A stretch of DNA of 64,000 nucleotides from Methylicorpusculum oleiharenae (lineage in GTDB: Bacteria > Pseudomonadota > Gammaproteobacteria > Methylococcales > Methylomonadaceae): the NCBI RefSeq assembly GCF_009828925.2, contig NZ_WUTY02000001.1, positions 5,052,492 to 5,116,491 of the forward strand. Reading direction: 5' to 3'. The notes under the pieces were generated by a model, which was not told where the DNA came from, made no database searches, and saw only the letters and a list, made by a program, of their open reading frames with translations. How positions within the stretch are numbered: the first letter of the stretch is position 1; the number at the start of each line of letters is the position of its first letter. The position numbers were made by a program, and so were the translations under genes. This document shows, in pieces, positions 45,618-53,867 of this stretch.

Positions 45618-46041
45618 AAACTTGCTTTGCCCTTTGAGTAAAAGAACCCATCATAGTGTTGCAAATTTGATTAAAAACAGTTCCAAAGGCGATATTCGCA
45701 AGCAATCCGGACATTTCGAATTCCAAATCCAGCGAAATTTTGCTCGCATCTTCCCGCAATGGAATAAAGTCCCAGCGGCCTTGCAAATAATTGAACGGAC
45801 CGTTTAATAGGGCGATCGTAATTCGCCCGCCTCTGTCCAGGCAATTTCGTGTCGCAAAGGATTTCTTAAAACCACCTTTGGCAATAAGCAGTTCCGCCTC
45901 CACGATATCATCGCTACGGTTTATGACACGACTGCCCGCACACCAAGGCAAAAATTCCGGGTACGCTTCAACATTATCAACCAGATCAAACATCTGATGA
46001 GCCGCGTATTTGACCAACGCGCTTTTCTGAATCATCGTCAT
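45610..46041 (-). CDS. ratA: RatA / coenzyme Q-binding START-like protein
   Basis: A polyketide-cyclase (START) fold protein related to Coq10 and the E. coli toxin RatA. 143 aa from the ATG at 46041, which overlaps the stop of the upstream transporter gene as TAATG; the longer frame starts inside that gene. Conserved segments are FDLVDNVEAYPEFLPWCAGS, GPFNYLQGRWDFIPL and the C-terminal KQVYG. In this family it may chaperone ubiquinone rather than inhibit ribosomes; this is unresolved. Confidence 0.9.
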   Translation of the reverse strand: MTMIQKSALVKYAAHQMFDLVDNVEAYPEFLPWCAGSRVINRSDDIVEAELLIAKGGFKKSFATRNCLDRGGRITIALLNGPFNYLQGRWDFIPLREDASKISLDLEFEMSGLLANIAFGTVFNQICNTMMGSFTQRAKQVYG

Positions 46042-47402
46042 TAAATGACCCCCACAACGTTTAAAAACACTAGAAAAACGGCAGCGGGTGAAACGTAGCA
46101 CACTAAAAATCGCCAAACCTCAAAGTGTTGAGGATTAGTTAAATGCAATTCCTTTTTGCAGTGTTCCTGTTTCATAACCCAGCCGGCAAAAATGGCAATA
46201 CAAAAACCACCAATCGGCAGCATCAGGTTAGCGGTCAAATAATCCAGCAATTCAAAAATAGTCCTATCAAAAATCTTGAACTCAGACCAAATATTGAAGG
46301 AAAAAATAGTTCCTAAACCCAGCAACCAAGTCACAGCACCCGCCCACACACAAGCTCTTTGCCTGGTCATATTGCGGGTTTCAACCAGCCACGCCACAGC
46401 CGGTTCGATCAGCGAAATCGACGAGGATAACGCAGCAAACACCAATAAAACAAAAAACAGAATGCCAAAAAACCAGCCGCCCGTCATATTGCCAAAAGCA
46501 ATCGGTAGTGTCTGAAAAATCAGACCAGGCCCGGATCCGGGCTGAAGATTATTCTCAAACACAATAGGAAAAATGGCTATACCCGCCAGCAGTGCCACCA
46601 GTGTATCAGCTCCTGCAACAATGACGGTGGTCCGGGCAATTGAAATGTCTTTAGGCAGATAAGCGCCATAGACCATGATCGCCCCCATGCCCAAACTCAA
46701 TGTAAAAAAAGCATGACCCATGGCCGTCAGAACCGATTGCCCGGTAATTTTTGAAAAATCCGCATTAAACAGAAAATTCAAACCCTTAAAATAGGAATCG
46801 GTACTCATGGCATAAGCCACTAAAATCAGCAACAGGAAAAACAAAGCCGGCATAAGCCATTGAACTGCGCGCTCCAAACCCTCAGTTACACCTCGGGCCA
46901 CCACACCCATGGTAACCACCATAAAAACGGTATGCCAGAACAATTGCTGGAGAGGACTCGCCATAAAGTCATTAAACAGAGTCTGGACTTTCTCGCCGTC
47001 CGCTCCCGAAAAACTGCCGGTAAAAACGTTCAGAACATAAGACAAACCCCAACCCGCGATAACACTGTAATAGGACAGAATCAGAAAACCGGCTATAACA
47101 CCTAACCAGCCCAGGTAATGCCAATTCGGATCAGCGCCTGACTCTTTAGCCAGCACGGTCATGGTATCGATAGGATTACGTTTGCCACGACGGCCAATCA
47201 TCGTCTCGGCAATCATGATGGGAATGCCGATCAACAACACACACATCAGATAAACTATGACAAAAGCACCACCGCCATTTTCTCCGGTAATATAAGGAAA
47301 CTTCCAGATATTGCCCAAACCGACAGCCGAACCGGTTGCCGCCAATATAAAAGCCATTCGCGATGACCACTCACCGTGCGATGATTTATTGGAATCCGTC
47401 AT
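46041..47402 (-). CDS. sodium-dependent transporter (NSS/SNF family)
   Basis: Sodium:neurotransmitter-symporter-type permease, probably for an amino acid. 453 aa from the ATG at 47402 with about 11-12 helices. The first helix carries the sodium-site signature GSAVGLGNIWKFPYITGENG. The unwound helix 6 region is FFTLSLGMGAIMVYGAYLP. The protein is bacterial-length. The substrate cannot be told. It lies upstream of ratA and rnfH in one unit. Confidence 0.92.
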   Translation of the reverse strand: MTDSNKSSHGEWSSRMAFILAATGSAVGLGNIWKFPYITGENGGGAFVIVYLMCVLLIGIPIMIAETMIGRRGKRNPIDTMTVLAKESGADPNWHYLGWLGVIAGFLILSYYSVIAGWGLSYVLNVFTGSFSGADGEKVQTLFNDFMASPLQQLFWHTVFMVVTMGVVARGVTEGLERAVQWLMPALFFLLLILVAYAMSTDSYFKGLNFLFNADFSKITGQSVLTAMGHAFFTLSLGMGAIMVYGAYLPKDISIARTTVIVAGADTLVALLAGIAIFPIVFENNLQPGSGPGLIFQTLPIAFGNMTGGWFFGILFFVLLVFAALSSSISLIEPAVAWLVETRNMTRQRACVWAGAVTWLLGLGTIFSFNIWSEFKIFDRTIFELLDYLTANLMLPIGGFCIAIFAGWVMKQEHCKKELHLTNPQHFEVWRFLVCYVSPAAVFLVFLNVVGVI

Positions 47403-47505
47403 TGAAATGCCCGTCCTCTCTACATAAAAAGTCAATTTTTTTAATAATCGAGTAAAATACCAAAATTATTACTTTACGTCAGTTTATATATCTTACCGCG
47501 TGGCT

Positions 47506-47991
47506 ATGGCCGACAAAAAATCCAAGAAAAAATCAAAAACACCCAATGCAACCATTGCGAATAATCGCACGGCGACTCACGAGTATTTTATTGAAGAACG
47601 TTTTGAAGCGGGCTTGGTACTCGAAGGCTGGGAAGTTAAAAGTCTGCGGGCCGGACGCGTTCAGCTCAAAGAAAGCTACGTCGTCATCAAACGCGGCGAA
47701 GCCTGGCTGTCCGGCGCACACATTTCCGCCCTGCTCTCAGCATCGACACATGTCAATCCGGAAGCCATCAGACAACGCAAATTACTGTTACACAAACGGG
47801 AATTGAGCCGACTGATCGGCAGCGTCGAACGCAAAGGATTCACTTTGATTCCTTTATCCATGTATTGGAAAAACGGACGGGCAAAATTGGAAATTGGTCT
47901 GGCCAAAGGTAAAAAACTCCACGACAAACGTGCCGCATCAAAAGACCGCGAATGGCAGCGTGAAAAAGAGCGGCTCATGAAACACGCCTAA
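47506..47991 (+). CDS. smpB: SsrA-binding protein SmpB
   Basis: Binds tmRNA for trans-translation. 161 aa from the ATG at 47506, preceded two codons earlier by a GTG in frame. Motifs: [58 protein letters not shown]-type segment and the basic C-terminal tail [20 protein letters not shown] that inserts into the ribosome. No ssrA gene is visible nearby. Confidence 0.96.
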   Translation: MADKKSKKKSKTPNATIANNRTATHEYFIEERFEAGLVLEGWEVKSLRAGRVQLKESYVVIKRGEAWLSGAHISALLSASTHVNPEAIRQRKLLLHKRELSRLIGSVERKGFTLIPLSMYWKNGRAKLEIGLAKGKKLHDKRAASKDREWQREKERLMKHA

Positions 47992-48001
47992 AATAAGGCA
48001 C

Positions 48002-48082
48002 TGTTCACGTTAGTAGTTGAAAGGACATTAATTCTGGCAATCCGTGCCGGAGCGACACCCCCTATTAATGCAAACAGTGCCT
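48002..48082. repeat. short dispersed repeat after smpB
   Basis: Between GGCACTGTT and AACAGTGCC (inverted, ends near 47997 and 48082) lies CGTTAGTAGTTGAAAG and GCAATCCGTGCCGGAGCGAC. Both blocks recur at 22263-22400, where they are about 100 bp further apart. It appears to be a deleted or minimal version of that element. Confidence 0.5.
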
Positions 48083-48125
48083 AAATTAAAGCGCCCATCC
48101 CCTGATAAACAGAGAGTGATTCGTC

Positions 48126-48692
48126 ATGATAGACCACGCCAATTTGATAACCGCAGAAAACAGCGTGCTGCTGATTGTCGACATGCAAGCCAAACTGACG
48201 GCCACCATGCCGCAAGCCGACGCAGATTTAATGATTGCCAACACCGGCAAACTGATAGAGGCCGCCAATACACTGGCAATTCCCATTTTTGTAACCGAGC
48301 AATACCCTAAAGGTTTAGGCGCCACCGAAACCGCTGTTTTAAACAAACTGCCGGTCCATTCAAAAACCTATCCAAAAACCGGTTTCTCCTGCTGCGAAGC
48401 GGAAGGTTTCACTCAGGCGCTTGAACAAACCGAGCGAAGAAAAATTATCCTGGCAGGCCAGGAAGCGCATATCTGCGTATTACAAACAGCATTGGCATTG
48501 CTGGCTCTCGACTATCAAACCTATATCGTCGAGGATGCGGTTTGCTCGCGGAACCCGCAGCATAAAAACAATGCCCTGCAAAGAATGCAACAACAAGGCG
48601 CAACTGTCGCCAATTACGAATCGGTTTTGTTCGAATGGCTAAAAGACGCTCAACACCCCGACTTTAAAAGTCTATCAGCGCTGGTTCGCTAA
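48126..48692 (+). CDS. isochorismatase-family hydrolase
   Basis: Cysteine hydrolase of the YcaC-like/isochorismatase superfamily. The 188-aa protein has the aspartate in LLIVDMQ, the lysine in EQYPKGLG and the catalytic cysteine in AGQEAHICVLQTALALL, in the usual order. The natural substrate is unknown; short members of this type include nicotinamidase-like and YcaC-like enzymes. It is followed 24 bp downstream by a HopJ-family gene. Confidence 0.9.
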   Translation: MIDHANLITAENSVLLIVDMQAKLTATMPQADADLMIANTGKLIEAANTLAIPIFVTEQYPKGLGATETAVLNKLPVHSKTYPKTGFSCCEAEGFTQALEQTERRKIILAGQEAHICVLQTALALLALDYQTYIVEDAVCSRNPQHKNNALQRMQQQGATVANYESVLFEWLKDAQHPDFKSLSALVR

Positions 48693-48716
48693 CTCATCCT
48701 CAGTACCCATTTACTT

Positions 48717-49073
48717 ATGACGACCAAAGACTTAATCGAGAAAATCAAAGCCCAACAAGCCCTCAGCTTTGCAGACGTTATTGCAGTGATTCAGGAAAAT
48801 TATGATTACATTCCTTCAGAATTTCATAACGGCCTTGATGAAAACAAACTGATAAACGAAGCGGGAAAAAACGAAGGGTCGTGTAAAATTTTTGCCTTCG
48901 CCAAACTCAACGAGTTAAATCAAGATGAAACGCTTGGCCTGTTTGGCGATTACTACCGTGAAGACGTATTAAAAAATCCGGAAGGCAGCGACCATCAAAA
49001 CATCCGCAATTTCATGCGCTACGGTTGGAAAGGGATTTATTTCAAAAGCAATCCGCTAACGCCCAAAGCTTGA
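48717..49073 (+). CDS. HopJ-family protein
   Basis: Member of the HopJ type III effector family, which is widespread in bacteria without a type III system; the cellular role is unknown. The 118-aa product has the family pattern FADVIAVIQENYDYIPSEFH, GKNEGSCKIFAFAKLN, ETLGLFGDYYREDVL and NIRNFMRYGWKGIYF. No secretion signal is visible, and no type III genes are in the window, so secretion is unlikely. Confidence 0.88.
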   Translation: MTTKDLIEKIKAQQALSFADVIAVIQENYDYIPSEFHNGLDENKLINEAGKNEGSCKIFAFAKLNELNQDETLGLFGDYYREDVLKNPEGSDHQNIRNFMRYGWKGIYFKSNPLTPKA

Positions 49074-49244
49074 ATTAACCCTAATTATTCAGAAAAGCAA
49101 CAAAACTAAAGTGATACATGGTTGGGTTAGGCGATAGCCGTAACCCAACCAATGGCCTATTTGAAATCTGAATGCTTTTAATGTTGGCTTAGGCTCCCCG
49201 AGCCAACCGGTAAATGTCAACGTAGTTGTCGCATGAGTTGAAAA

Positions 49245-50342
49245 TTAATGAACGGTAGTGTCGGTATTTTTTACCGCACTATCGCTCGGTTTATCGGGAT
49301 TTAAACAGACTTCTGCCTGCCATTCCCAGTTTCGGGTATTACGACTCCAGCGCTCCGGTTTTTTGGCTTTAGCGGCCTCGTAAACGGCCTTGCGTTGCTT
49401 CAGGATCGCCCGATCTTCACCCCTGTGGCGTTGCTCAGGCGTTACAAATTGAATGCCACTATGCCGATGCTCATGGTTGTACCAGGCGACAAAGTCGGTT
49501 ACCCAGTCCCTGGCGGCGGTGACCGAGGCAAACGGTTGGGTCGGATACTGGGCGTCGTATTTCAGCGTTTTAAACAACGACTCGGAATACGGGTTGTCGT
49601 TACTCACCGCCGGGCGACTCCGTGAGGGTGTGACGCCAAGCTGCTGCAAGGTTGCCAGCAGCGTTGCCCCTTTCATCGGGCTGCCGTTGTCGGAATGTAA
49701 CACCAACTGGTGCGGTGGAATCCCTTCTCGTTGGCAGAGATCCGTGATCAGATCGGCCGCCAGTTCGCTGTTTTCTTGTTCATAAACTTGCCAGCCGACA
49801 ATCTTGCGACTGAAGATATCCATGAACAGATACAGATAGAAAAACTGGCCTTTGATGAGGCTGGTCAAATAGGTGATATCCCAACTCACCAGTTGTTTCG
49901 GTGCCGTCGCGATGAGGGCTTTCGGCTTACTACGCTCGACCGATGGACGGCAGGCATGACGGTGTTTGACTTGTTTCGCCTCGCGAAAAATGCGGTAAAT
50001 CGTCGACTCCGAGGCATAATACTCGCCGCGTTCGGCCAACATCGGCGCGATCTGATGCGGTGTTTTGTCTTTGAACTCATCGCTGTTGGCTAGGGCTAAT
50101 ACCTGAGCGCGTTCTTCGTCACTCAAACGATTACAAGGCACGTGTTGACGGCGCGTGCGACCGTCAACCGGCACGGCTTCGGGACGTTGCCAACGTTGTA
50201 ATGTGCGTAGCGGTAGCCCCATCACCTCGGCAGCTTTGGCTTTACGGGCTCCGTGATCAAACGCTTCGTTAAATAAGGTGAGTAAATGGGTGCGTTCTGC
50301 AAGAGGGATCATGGCGCCTTTTCCTCCCAGAACGCGTGGCAC
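49245..50342 (-). CDS. IS3-family transposase OrfB (DDE integrase domain)
   Basis: Catalytic part of the transposase. The 365-aa frame has an N-terminal HTH region (MGLPLRTLQRWQRPEAVP), an HTH_21-like segment, and the rve core with DDE residues: first D in VSWDITYLTS, second in LVLHSDNGSPMKGATLLATL, E in NDNPYSESLFKTLKY. It overlaps the end of orfA by 34 bases. Production as an OrfAB fusion by -1 slippage is expected; free OrfB could start at the ATG at 50312, overlapping the orfA stop. Confidence 0.9.
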   Translation of the reverse strand: MPRVLGGKGAMIPLAERTHLLTLFNEAFDHGARKAKAAEVMGLPLRTLQRWQRPEAVPVDGRTRRQHVPCNRLSDEERAQVLALANSDEFKDKTPHQIAPMLAERGEYYASESTIYRIFREAKQVKHRHACRPSVERSKPKALIATAPKQLVSWDITYLTSLIKGQFFYLYLFMDIFSRKIVGWQVYEQENSELAADLITDLCQREGIPPHQLVLHSDNGSPMKGATLLATLQQLGVTPSRSRPAVSNDNPYSESLFKTLKYDAQYPTQPFASVTAARDWVTDFVAWYNHEHRHSGIQFVTPEQRHRGEDRAILKQRKAVYEAAKAKKPERWSRNTRNWEWQAEVCLNPDKPSDSAVKNTDTTVH

Positions 50343-50803
50343 TTTTTTTGAAGAATCAACAAAGCGGCGGCTTCTGCCAAGGCTTTCTCCTTGCGTTGCA
50401 GGTCTTTCTTCAGTTGTGCAATCTCGTTCTCCAAGGGTTTCAAGGCTTTCCTTGAGACTTGGCTGGGTTCGGTGACCTCAAGAGGTTTAATAAAGTCTTG
50501 TTGCCACGTTTGCAGGTGATGGGTAAACAAGCCTCGTTCACGGCAAAAGGCATTGAGTGCTTCGCCTTCCAAGCCCGCGCTGGCTAGCAAGGCTTCAAAC
50601 CGTTGTTCCCGAGTCCAGTCTTTAGGACGTTGTTGTTTCATAGTGTTTGTTGTTGATTTGGATCGTGTCTGTTTAAGCCAGCCTTTCAGAGTAAACACAC
50701 TGATAGTCAATTCATCGGCAATCGATTGAATACTTTTATCACCGCGTTGCAATACTTTACTCAGGGCTTGCTGTTTAAATTCTTCACTATAACGGGTTTG
50801 CAT
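50309..50803 (-). CDS. IS3-family transposase OrfA (DNA-binding)
   Basis: DNA-binding regulator and N-terminal half of the OrfAB transposase. The 164-aa protein begins MQTRYSEEFKQQALSKVLQR with a helix-turn-helix (SIQSIADELTISVFTLKGWL). It ends in a leucine-zipper-like coiled coil (LENEIAQLKKDLQRKEKALA). The slippery sequence CAAAAAAAG at 50342-50350 (minus strand) would shift ribosomes by -1 into orfB. Longer than the usual 90-100 aa OrfA. Confidence 0.85.
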   Translation of the reverse strand: MQTRYSEEFKQQALSKVLQRGDKSIQSIADELTISVFTLKGWLKQTRSKSTTNTMKQQRPKDWTREQRFEALLASAGLEGEALNAFCRERGLFTHHLQTWQQDFIKPLEVTEPSQVSRKALKPLENEIAQLKKDLQRKEKALAEAAALLILQKKCHAFWEEKAP

Positions 50804-50886
50804 TTTGTACCTCTATAAAATTTTAGAGGCGACAACTATCCTGACACTGAGGGCAACCCAACCTACCCTGTATAATTACAATTATC

Positions 50887-51765
50887 CTAAAGACCCGAAG
50901 AAGCCCGGATAAGCCCCTTCAACTCCTTACGGTTTAACAGCACAATCCTCTGCAAAAGCGGATCTCTCTTAAAGTCATCCTTGGCAATTCGCATACAAAA
51001 CAGGAAATAATTCAGCAAAGCCGCTCTTACTTTCGTCACACATTTACCGTCAACCATTCCGTAATCACGCTCGACCACACTTTTATGCGTTTCACTTAAA
51101 CCCGGATGCGGCCCAACTTCAACAGTTACCCAGGTATCCCACAAACCGTCTAAAAAGGGCGGCTCATCAGCCTTACCCAAAATTGTGATTTGGTAAATCC
51201 GGGCCAGAACAAAATCACGGTAAACACTCTCCTTGATACTGTAAGCCCGCAAATGCCACTGCAAGCCATCAAACACCAGGGTATAAGGACATATTTGCAG
51301 CGTTGCCAACTCAAGACTGGTCATGGATTGATAAACAATTTCCAGCTCCAGATTAAAACGGATTGCCCGGACTACCGAGCGCATGAGCAACTCATCAATC
51401 TGCCGCCCCAAGGGATTAACGATTTCAACAGAAGGCAAATTGCCGACTAGAGACACCATTACCTTATTATCCTTTTGCTGCTGCAACTTCAAAACCAGCA
51501 ATAACTCGCTGGTCGAACCTTCCATGAAACCCGGCTTGAACGCTCCGTCCACCACATAACGCTTCATATGCTTATCGTAACAAATGTTGCCGGGACATAA
51601 GTTTTGGTAAAGCGATAAATCCTTAGACGCCTGCACGCGGCTGATACCAAAAAACTCGACTAACGAACCGGTCGAAATCTCACCGCTCCAAAACACCGTC
51701 GCTTCAAGTAAAGTTAAACGCTGGCGTTGTTCCCATTTTAAATGGTCATGTAAAATCTCAGGCAT
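50887..51765 (-). CDS. WYL-domain transcriptional repressor, BrxR/CapW-like
   Basis: A predicted repressor of a defence locus. 292 aa from the ATG at 51765. An N-terminal winged helix (QRLTLLEATVFWSGEISTGS, LVEFFGISRVQASKDLSLY) precedes a WYL domain (LELEIVYQSMTSLELATLQI, WHLRAYSIKESVYRDFVLAR) and a C-terminal WCX-type extension (YGMVDGKCVTKVRAALLNY). This order is that of BrxR and CapW regulators of BREX and CBASS systems. It is divergent from a second WYL gene and sits upstream of the CRISPR locus. Start choice is uncertain because neither ATG has a ribosome site. Confidence 0.75.
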   Translation of the reverse strand: MPEILHDHLKWEQRQRLTLLEATVFWSGEISTGSLVEFFGISRVQASKDLSLYQNLCPGNICYDKHMKRYVVDGAFKPGFMEGSTSELLLVLKLQQQKDNKVMVSLVGNLPSVEIVNPLGRQIDELLMRSVVRAIRFNLELEIVYQSMTSLELATLQICPYTLVFDGLQWHLRAYSIKESVYRDFVLARIYQITILGKADEPPFLDGLWDTWVTVEVGPHPGLSETHKSVVERDYGMVDGKCVTKVRAALLNYFLFCMRIAKDDFKRDPLLQRIVLLNRKELKGLIRASSGL

Positions 51766-52177
51766 AAAAATATGAAAATAAAGTTTGCACGGCAATAGAT
51801 TTTAGTTTAAAGCTTACCTGAATTTTTCAAAGTTCTCACCGGAATTTTCCCTAAACACCATAAACTAATTTGGAACAAAGTCAGACGTTTCGGGAACGGT
51901 TTTGGAACGTTTTTCCGCTTGCGATGGCGATTTCTGCTTTGACGATAATGAAGAATGGGATGCATGGTCCAGTGGACTGGCTTCTGTTGGTAAAGCATTG
52001 ATGTCTGAAGCAATCGCTTGATCTGACAGCAGTCTTGGATTCAATTTAGCGCAGCGTAACCGGCTTTCCGTCCTTATAGAAAAGTGCCGTTTAACGCTGT
52101 ACTTTATAATCGTCGGCGGTACTTAGCGATATTGCGCTATCTTTAAGGAAAACCCAGCAAAATAAGGAGCCGCGGAA
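51766..52177. promoter_or_regulatory. divergent regulator promoter region with GGAAC repeats
   Basis: 412 bp between the two WYL genes. GGAAC occurs at 51872, 51893 and 51904 in TTTGGAAC/TTCGGGAAC contexts, 21 and 11 bases apart, which is in phase with the DNA helix and could be an operator. A plus-strand frame from about 51870 to 52021 translates as CDGDFCFDDNEEWDAWSSGL and following, with good codon use but no start. It may be the tail of a lost gene. Confidence 0.4.
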
Positions 52178-53158
52178 ATGGACCGATTCGAACGAATCTA
52201 CCAACTGCACCACATACTATCCGAGCGCAGAACACCAGCATCGAACCAATTTCTACAAGATAAACTGGAATGCAGTGAAGTCACCGTCAAAAGGCTGGTC
52301 AGACTGATGCGCGATCACTTCGACGCACCAATCGTCTACGACAGAAACCGAAACGGCTACTATTACGACACCGAGACCGGCGCACATCCTTACGAGCTGC
52401 CGGGGCTATGGTTCAATGCCGAAGAGCTTTGGGGTCTGCTGACTTGCCACACGATGCTGCGAAAAATTTCGCCGGGCATTTTCGGGGATCAGATTACCCA
52501 GTTGCAAAATCGGATTGAAAAACTTCTCGCGTTAGATAGAAGCAGCGCCGAACGTAAACTGGAATGCATTAAAATCATCCCGATCGCCTCGCGTCAAAAC
52601 GTCAAAAATCCTTGGTTCGCCAAAATCGCCGGAGCACTATTCGACAACCAACGTCTCGATTTGATCTATGAAGCGCGTAGCGACGGGCATACTAGCGAGC
52701 GCAGCGTATCCCCACAAAACCTAGTTTACTATCGGGACAACTGGTACCTCGATGCATGGTGCCATCTTAGAAACAAACTGCGCACCTTTGCATTAGAACG
52801 CATTAAAACCGCCATACGCCAAGAAGTACCCGCCCAAAGCGTCGATCGGCAACAGCTTGAAGACTATTTCAGCGCCGCCTATGGCATCTTTTCCGGCAAT
52901 GCTCAGCACATCGCAAAGCTAAAATTCACACCTGAGCGGGCCCGCTGGGTCGCCGACGAACAATGGCATCCCAAACAAACCGGTCGCCTGCACAAAGACG
53001 GCAGCTACGAATTGCAAATACCGTTCGGCGATCACCGCGAACTGCTGATGGACATCCTCCGCCACGGCGCCGAAGTCGAAATTTTGGAACCGGCTTTTTT
53101 ACGCGACGCAGTGATCGAGCAAATTGAGGCCATGGTGAAAATCTATCAAAAAAAGTAG
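52178..53158 (+). CDS. WYL-domain transcriptional regulator, YafY type
   Basis: A DeoR-like HTH plus WYL sensor protein. The 326-aa protein begins MDRFERIYQLHHILSERRTP with HTH (FLQDKLECSEVTVKRLVRLM), then a WYL domain (LIYEARSDGHTSERSVSPQN, LVYYRDNWYLDAWCHLRNKL) and a C-terminal WCX region (LMDILRHGAEVEILEPAFL). An AAGGAG ribosome site lies ahead of the ATG. Genes of this type often precede cas genes in type I-E and I-F loci, and here it heads the cas region. Effector ligand unknown. Confidence 0.88.
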   Translation: MDRFERIYQLHHILSERRTPASNQFLQDKLECSEVTVKRLVRLMRDHFDAPIVYDRNRNGYYYDTETGAHPYELPGLWFNAEELWGLLTCHTMLRKISPGIFGDQITQLQNRIEKLLALDRSSAERKLECIKIIPIASRQNVKNPWFAKIAGALFDNQRLDLIYEARSDGHTSERSVSPQNLVYYRDNWYLDAWCHLRNKLRTFALERIKTAIRQEVPAQSVDRQQLEDYFSAAYGIFSGNAQHIAKLKFTPERARWVADEQWHPKQTGRLHKDGSYELQIPFGDHRELLMDILRHGAEVEILEPAFLRDAVIEQIEAMVKIYQKK

Positions 53159-53598
53159 CCGCCGTATCACGCTTTGATACGGTAGCTATGCATAATAGCT
53201 GGCAAGACCGCTAAACGAGGTTGATATGAACCAAGCACTGTATCTCTCGTTCCCAAGCTCTTTGCTTGGGAAAGCAGTTCGAGAAGCTCCAGCTTCTCTA
53301 AACCCGTAAGCAAGAGCTCAAATGAAGAGTCTTCCAAACCTGAGTTTGGGAAAAAGCGGGGGGATCAAAATACTTGCTTTTGGATCGTAAAAAAGGGCTT
53401 CAGCCGCACCGAGGCCAACCCAAGTCTGTTGGACAGTATTATATACGCCGAATCGATTTCATCCGGCTGGCTAGAGAAATTTAACGACAATTTGCTGAGT
53501 CGGAGCAGCGCATTGCCAAGAAGCTCAAAACGAATTGCCGCCTATTTCAAATGGCGTGATGCAGACCGAATTTATATGAAAACAACCGGAATCCAAGC
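53159..53598. repeat. intergenic stretch with clustered hairpins
   Basis: Three successive palindromes occur at 53250-53350: CCCAAGCTCTTTGCTTGGG, GAGAAGCTCCAGCTTCTC and CCAAACCTGAGTTTGG. They form a compact hairpin cluster of the dispersed-repeat type. The remainder (53360-53598) has fragments of open frames (for example FAESEQRIAKKLKTN) without starts; they look like gene debris rather than a gene. Confidence 0.45.
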
Positions 53599-53860
53599 AT
53601 GTTTCTCCACATAACCGAGGTCACGTATCTCGATGATTATCGTATAAAACTGGTATTTAACGACGAATTGATCGGTGTTGCCGATTTACGCAATGCGCTT
53701 TGGGGAGAAATGTTTGAACCGCTATTGGACCGGAATAATTTCAGCCAAATCAGATTTGGATCCGGAATTAGGTACCGTTTGCTGGCCCAATGGCGCTGAC
53801 CTCGCTCCGGAGTTTTTGTACACATTGATACAAGCTAACAGTGAACCCAGTTTAAAGTGA
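53599..53860 (+). pseudogene. DUF2442 protein gene with a frameshift
   Basis: DUF2442 proteins are small, often toxin-antitoxin-associated. The first frame from ATG 53599 reads MFLHITEVTYLDDYRIKLVF, then LWGEMFEPLLDRNNFSQI. The rest of the family domain, DPELGTVCWPNGADLAPEFL, is in the next frame and runs to TGA at 53858-53860. One extra G in the pair at 53758-53759 explains the break. As it stands the product ends at 66 aa with an unrelated tail. It could also be a sequencing error. Confidence 0.7.
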
Positions 53861-53867
53861 GGCAAGC

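Larger units (their letters stand above)
49215..50846 (-). mobile_element. IS3-family insertion sequence
   Basis: A 1632-bp element with imperfect terminal inverted repeats: TGTCAACGTAGTTGTCGC at the left end and TGTCAGGATAGTTGTCGC (on the other strand) at the right. It carries two overlapping minus-strand frames, orfA and orfB, with an A7G slippery site between them. Flanking bases do not show a target duplication (AAA on the left, CTG on the right), so an end may have changed since insertion. Both frames look intact, so it may be active. Confidence 0.85.
49082..50879 (-). repeat. dispersed palindromic repeat split by an IS element
   Basis: The left part (49082-49214, TAATTATTCAGAAAAGCAAC, GGTTGGGTTAGGCGATAGCC) and right part (50847-50879, GCAACCCAACCTACCCTGTA, TAATTA) are the two ends of one inverted-orientation copy like that at 28668. 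The IS3-family element lies between them. The left half is diverged and extended. Confidence 0.6.

Noticed and set aside
47992-48125. Possible ssrA (tmRNA) next to smpB
   Set aside because: No tRNA-like ends or tag frame; the stretch is a short dispersed repeat.
53429-53614. 61-codon plus-strand frame before the DUF2442 gene
   Set aside because: No ribosome site, no recognisable domain and fragments in other frames; likely debris.
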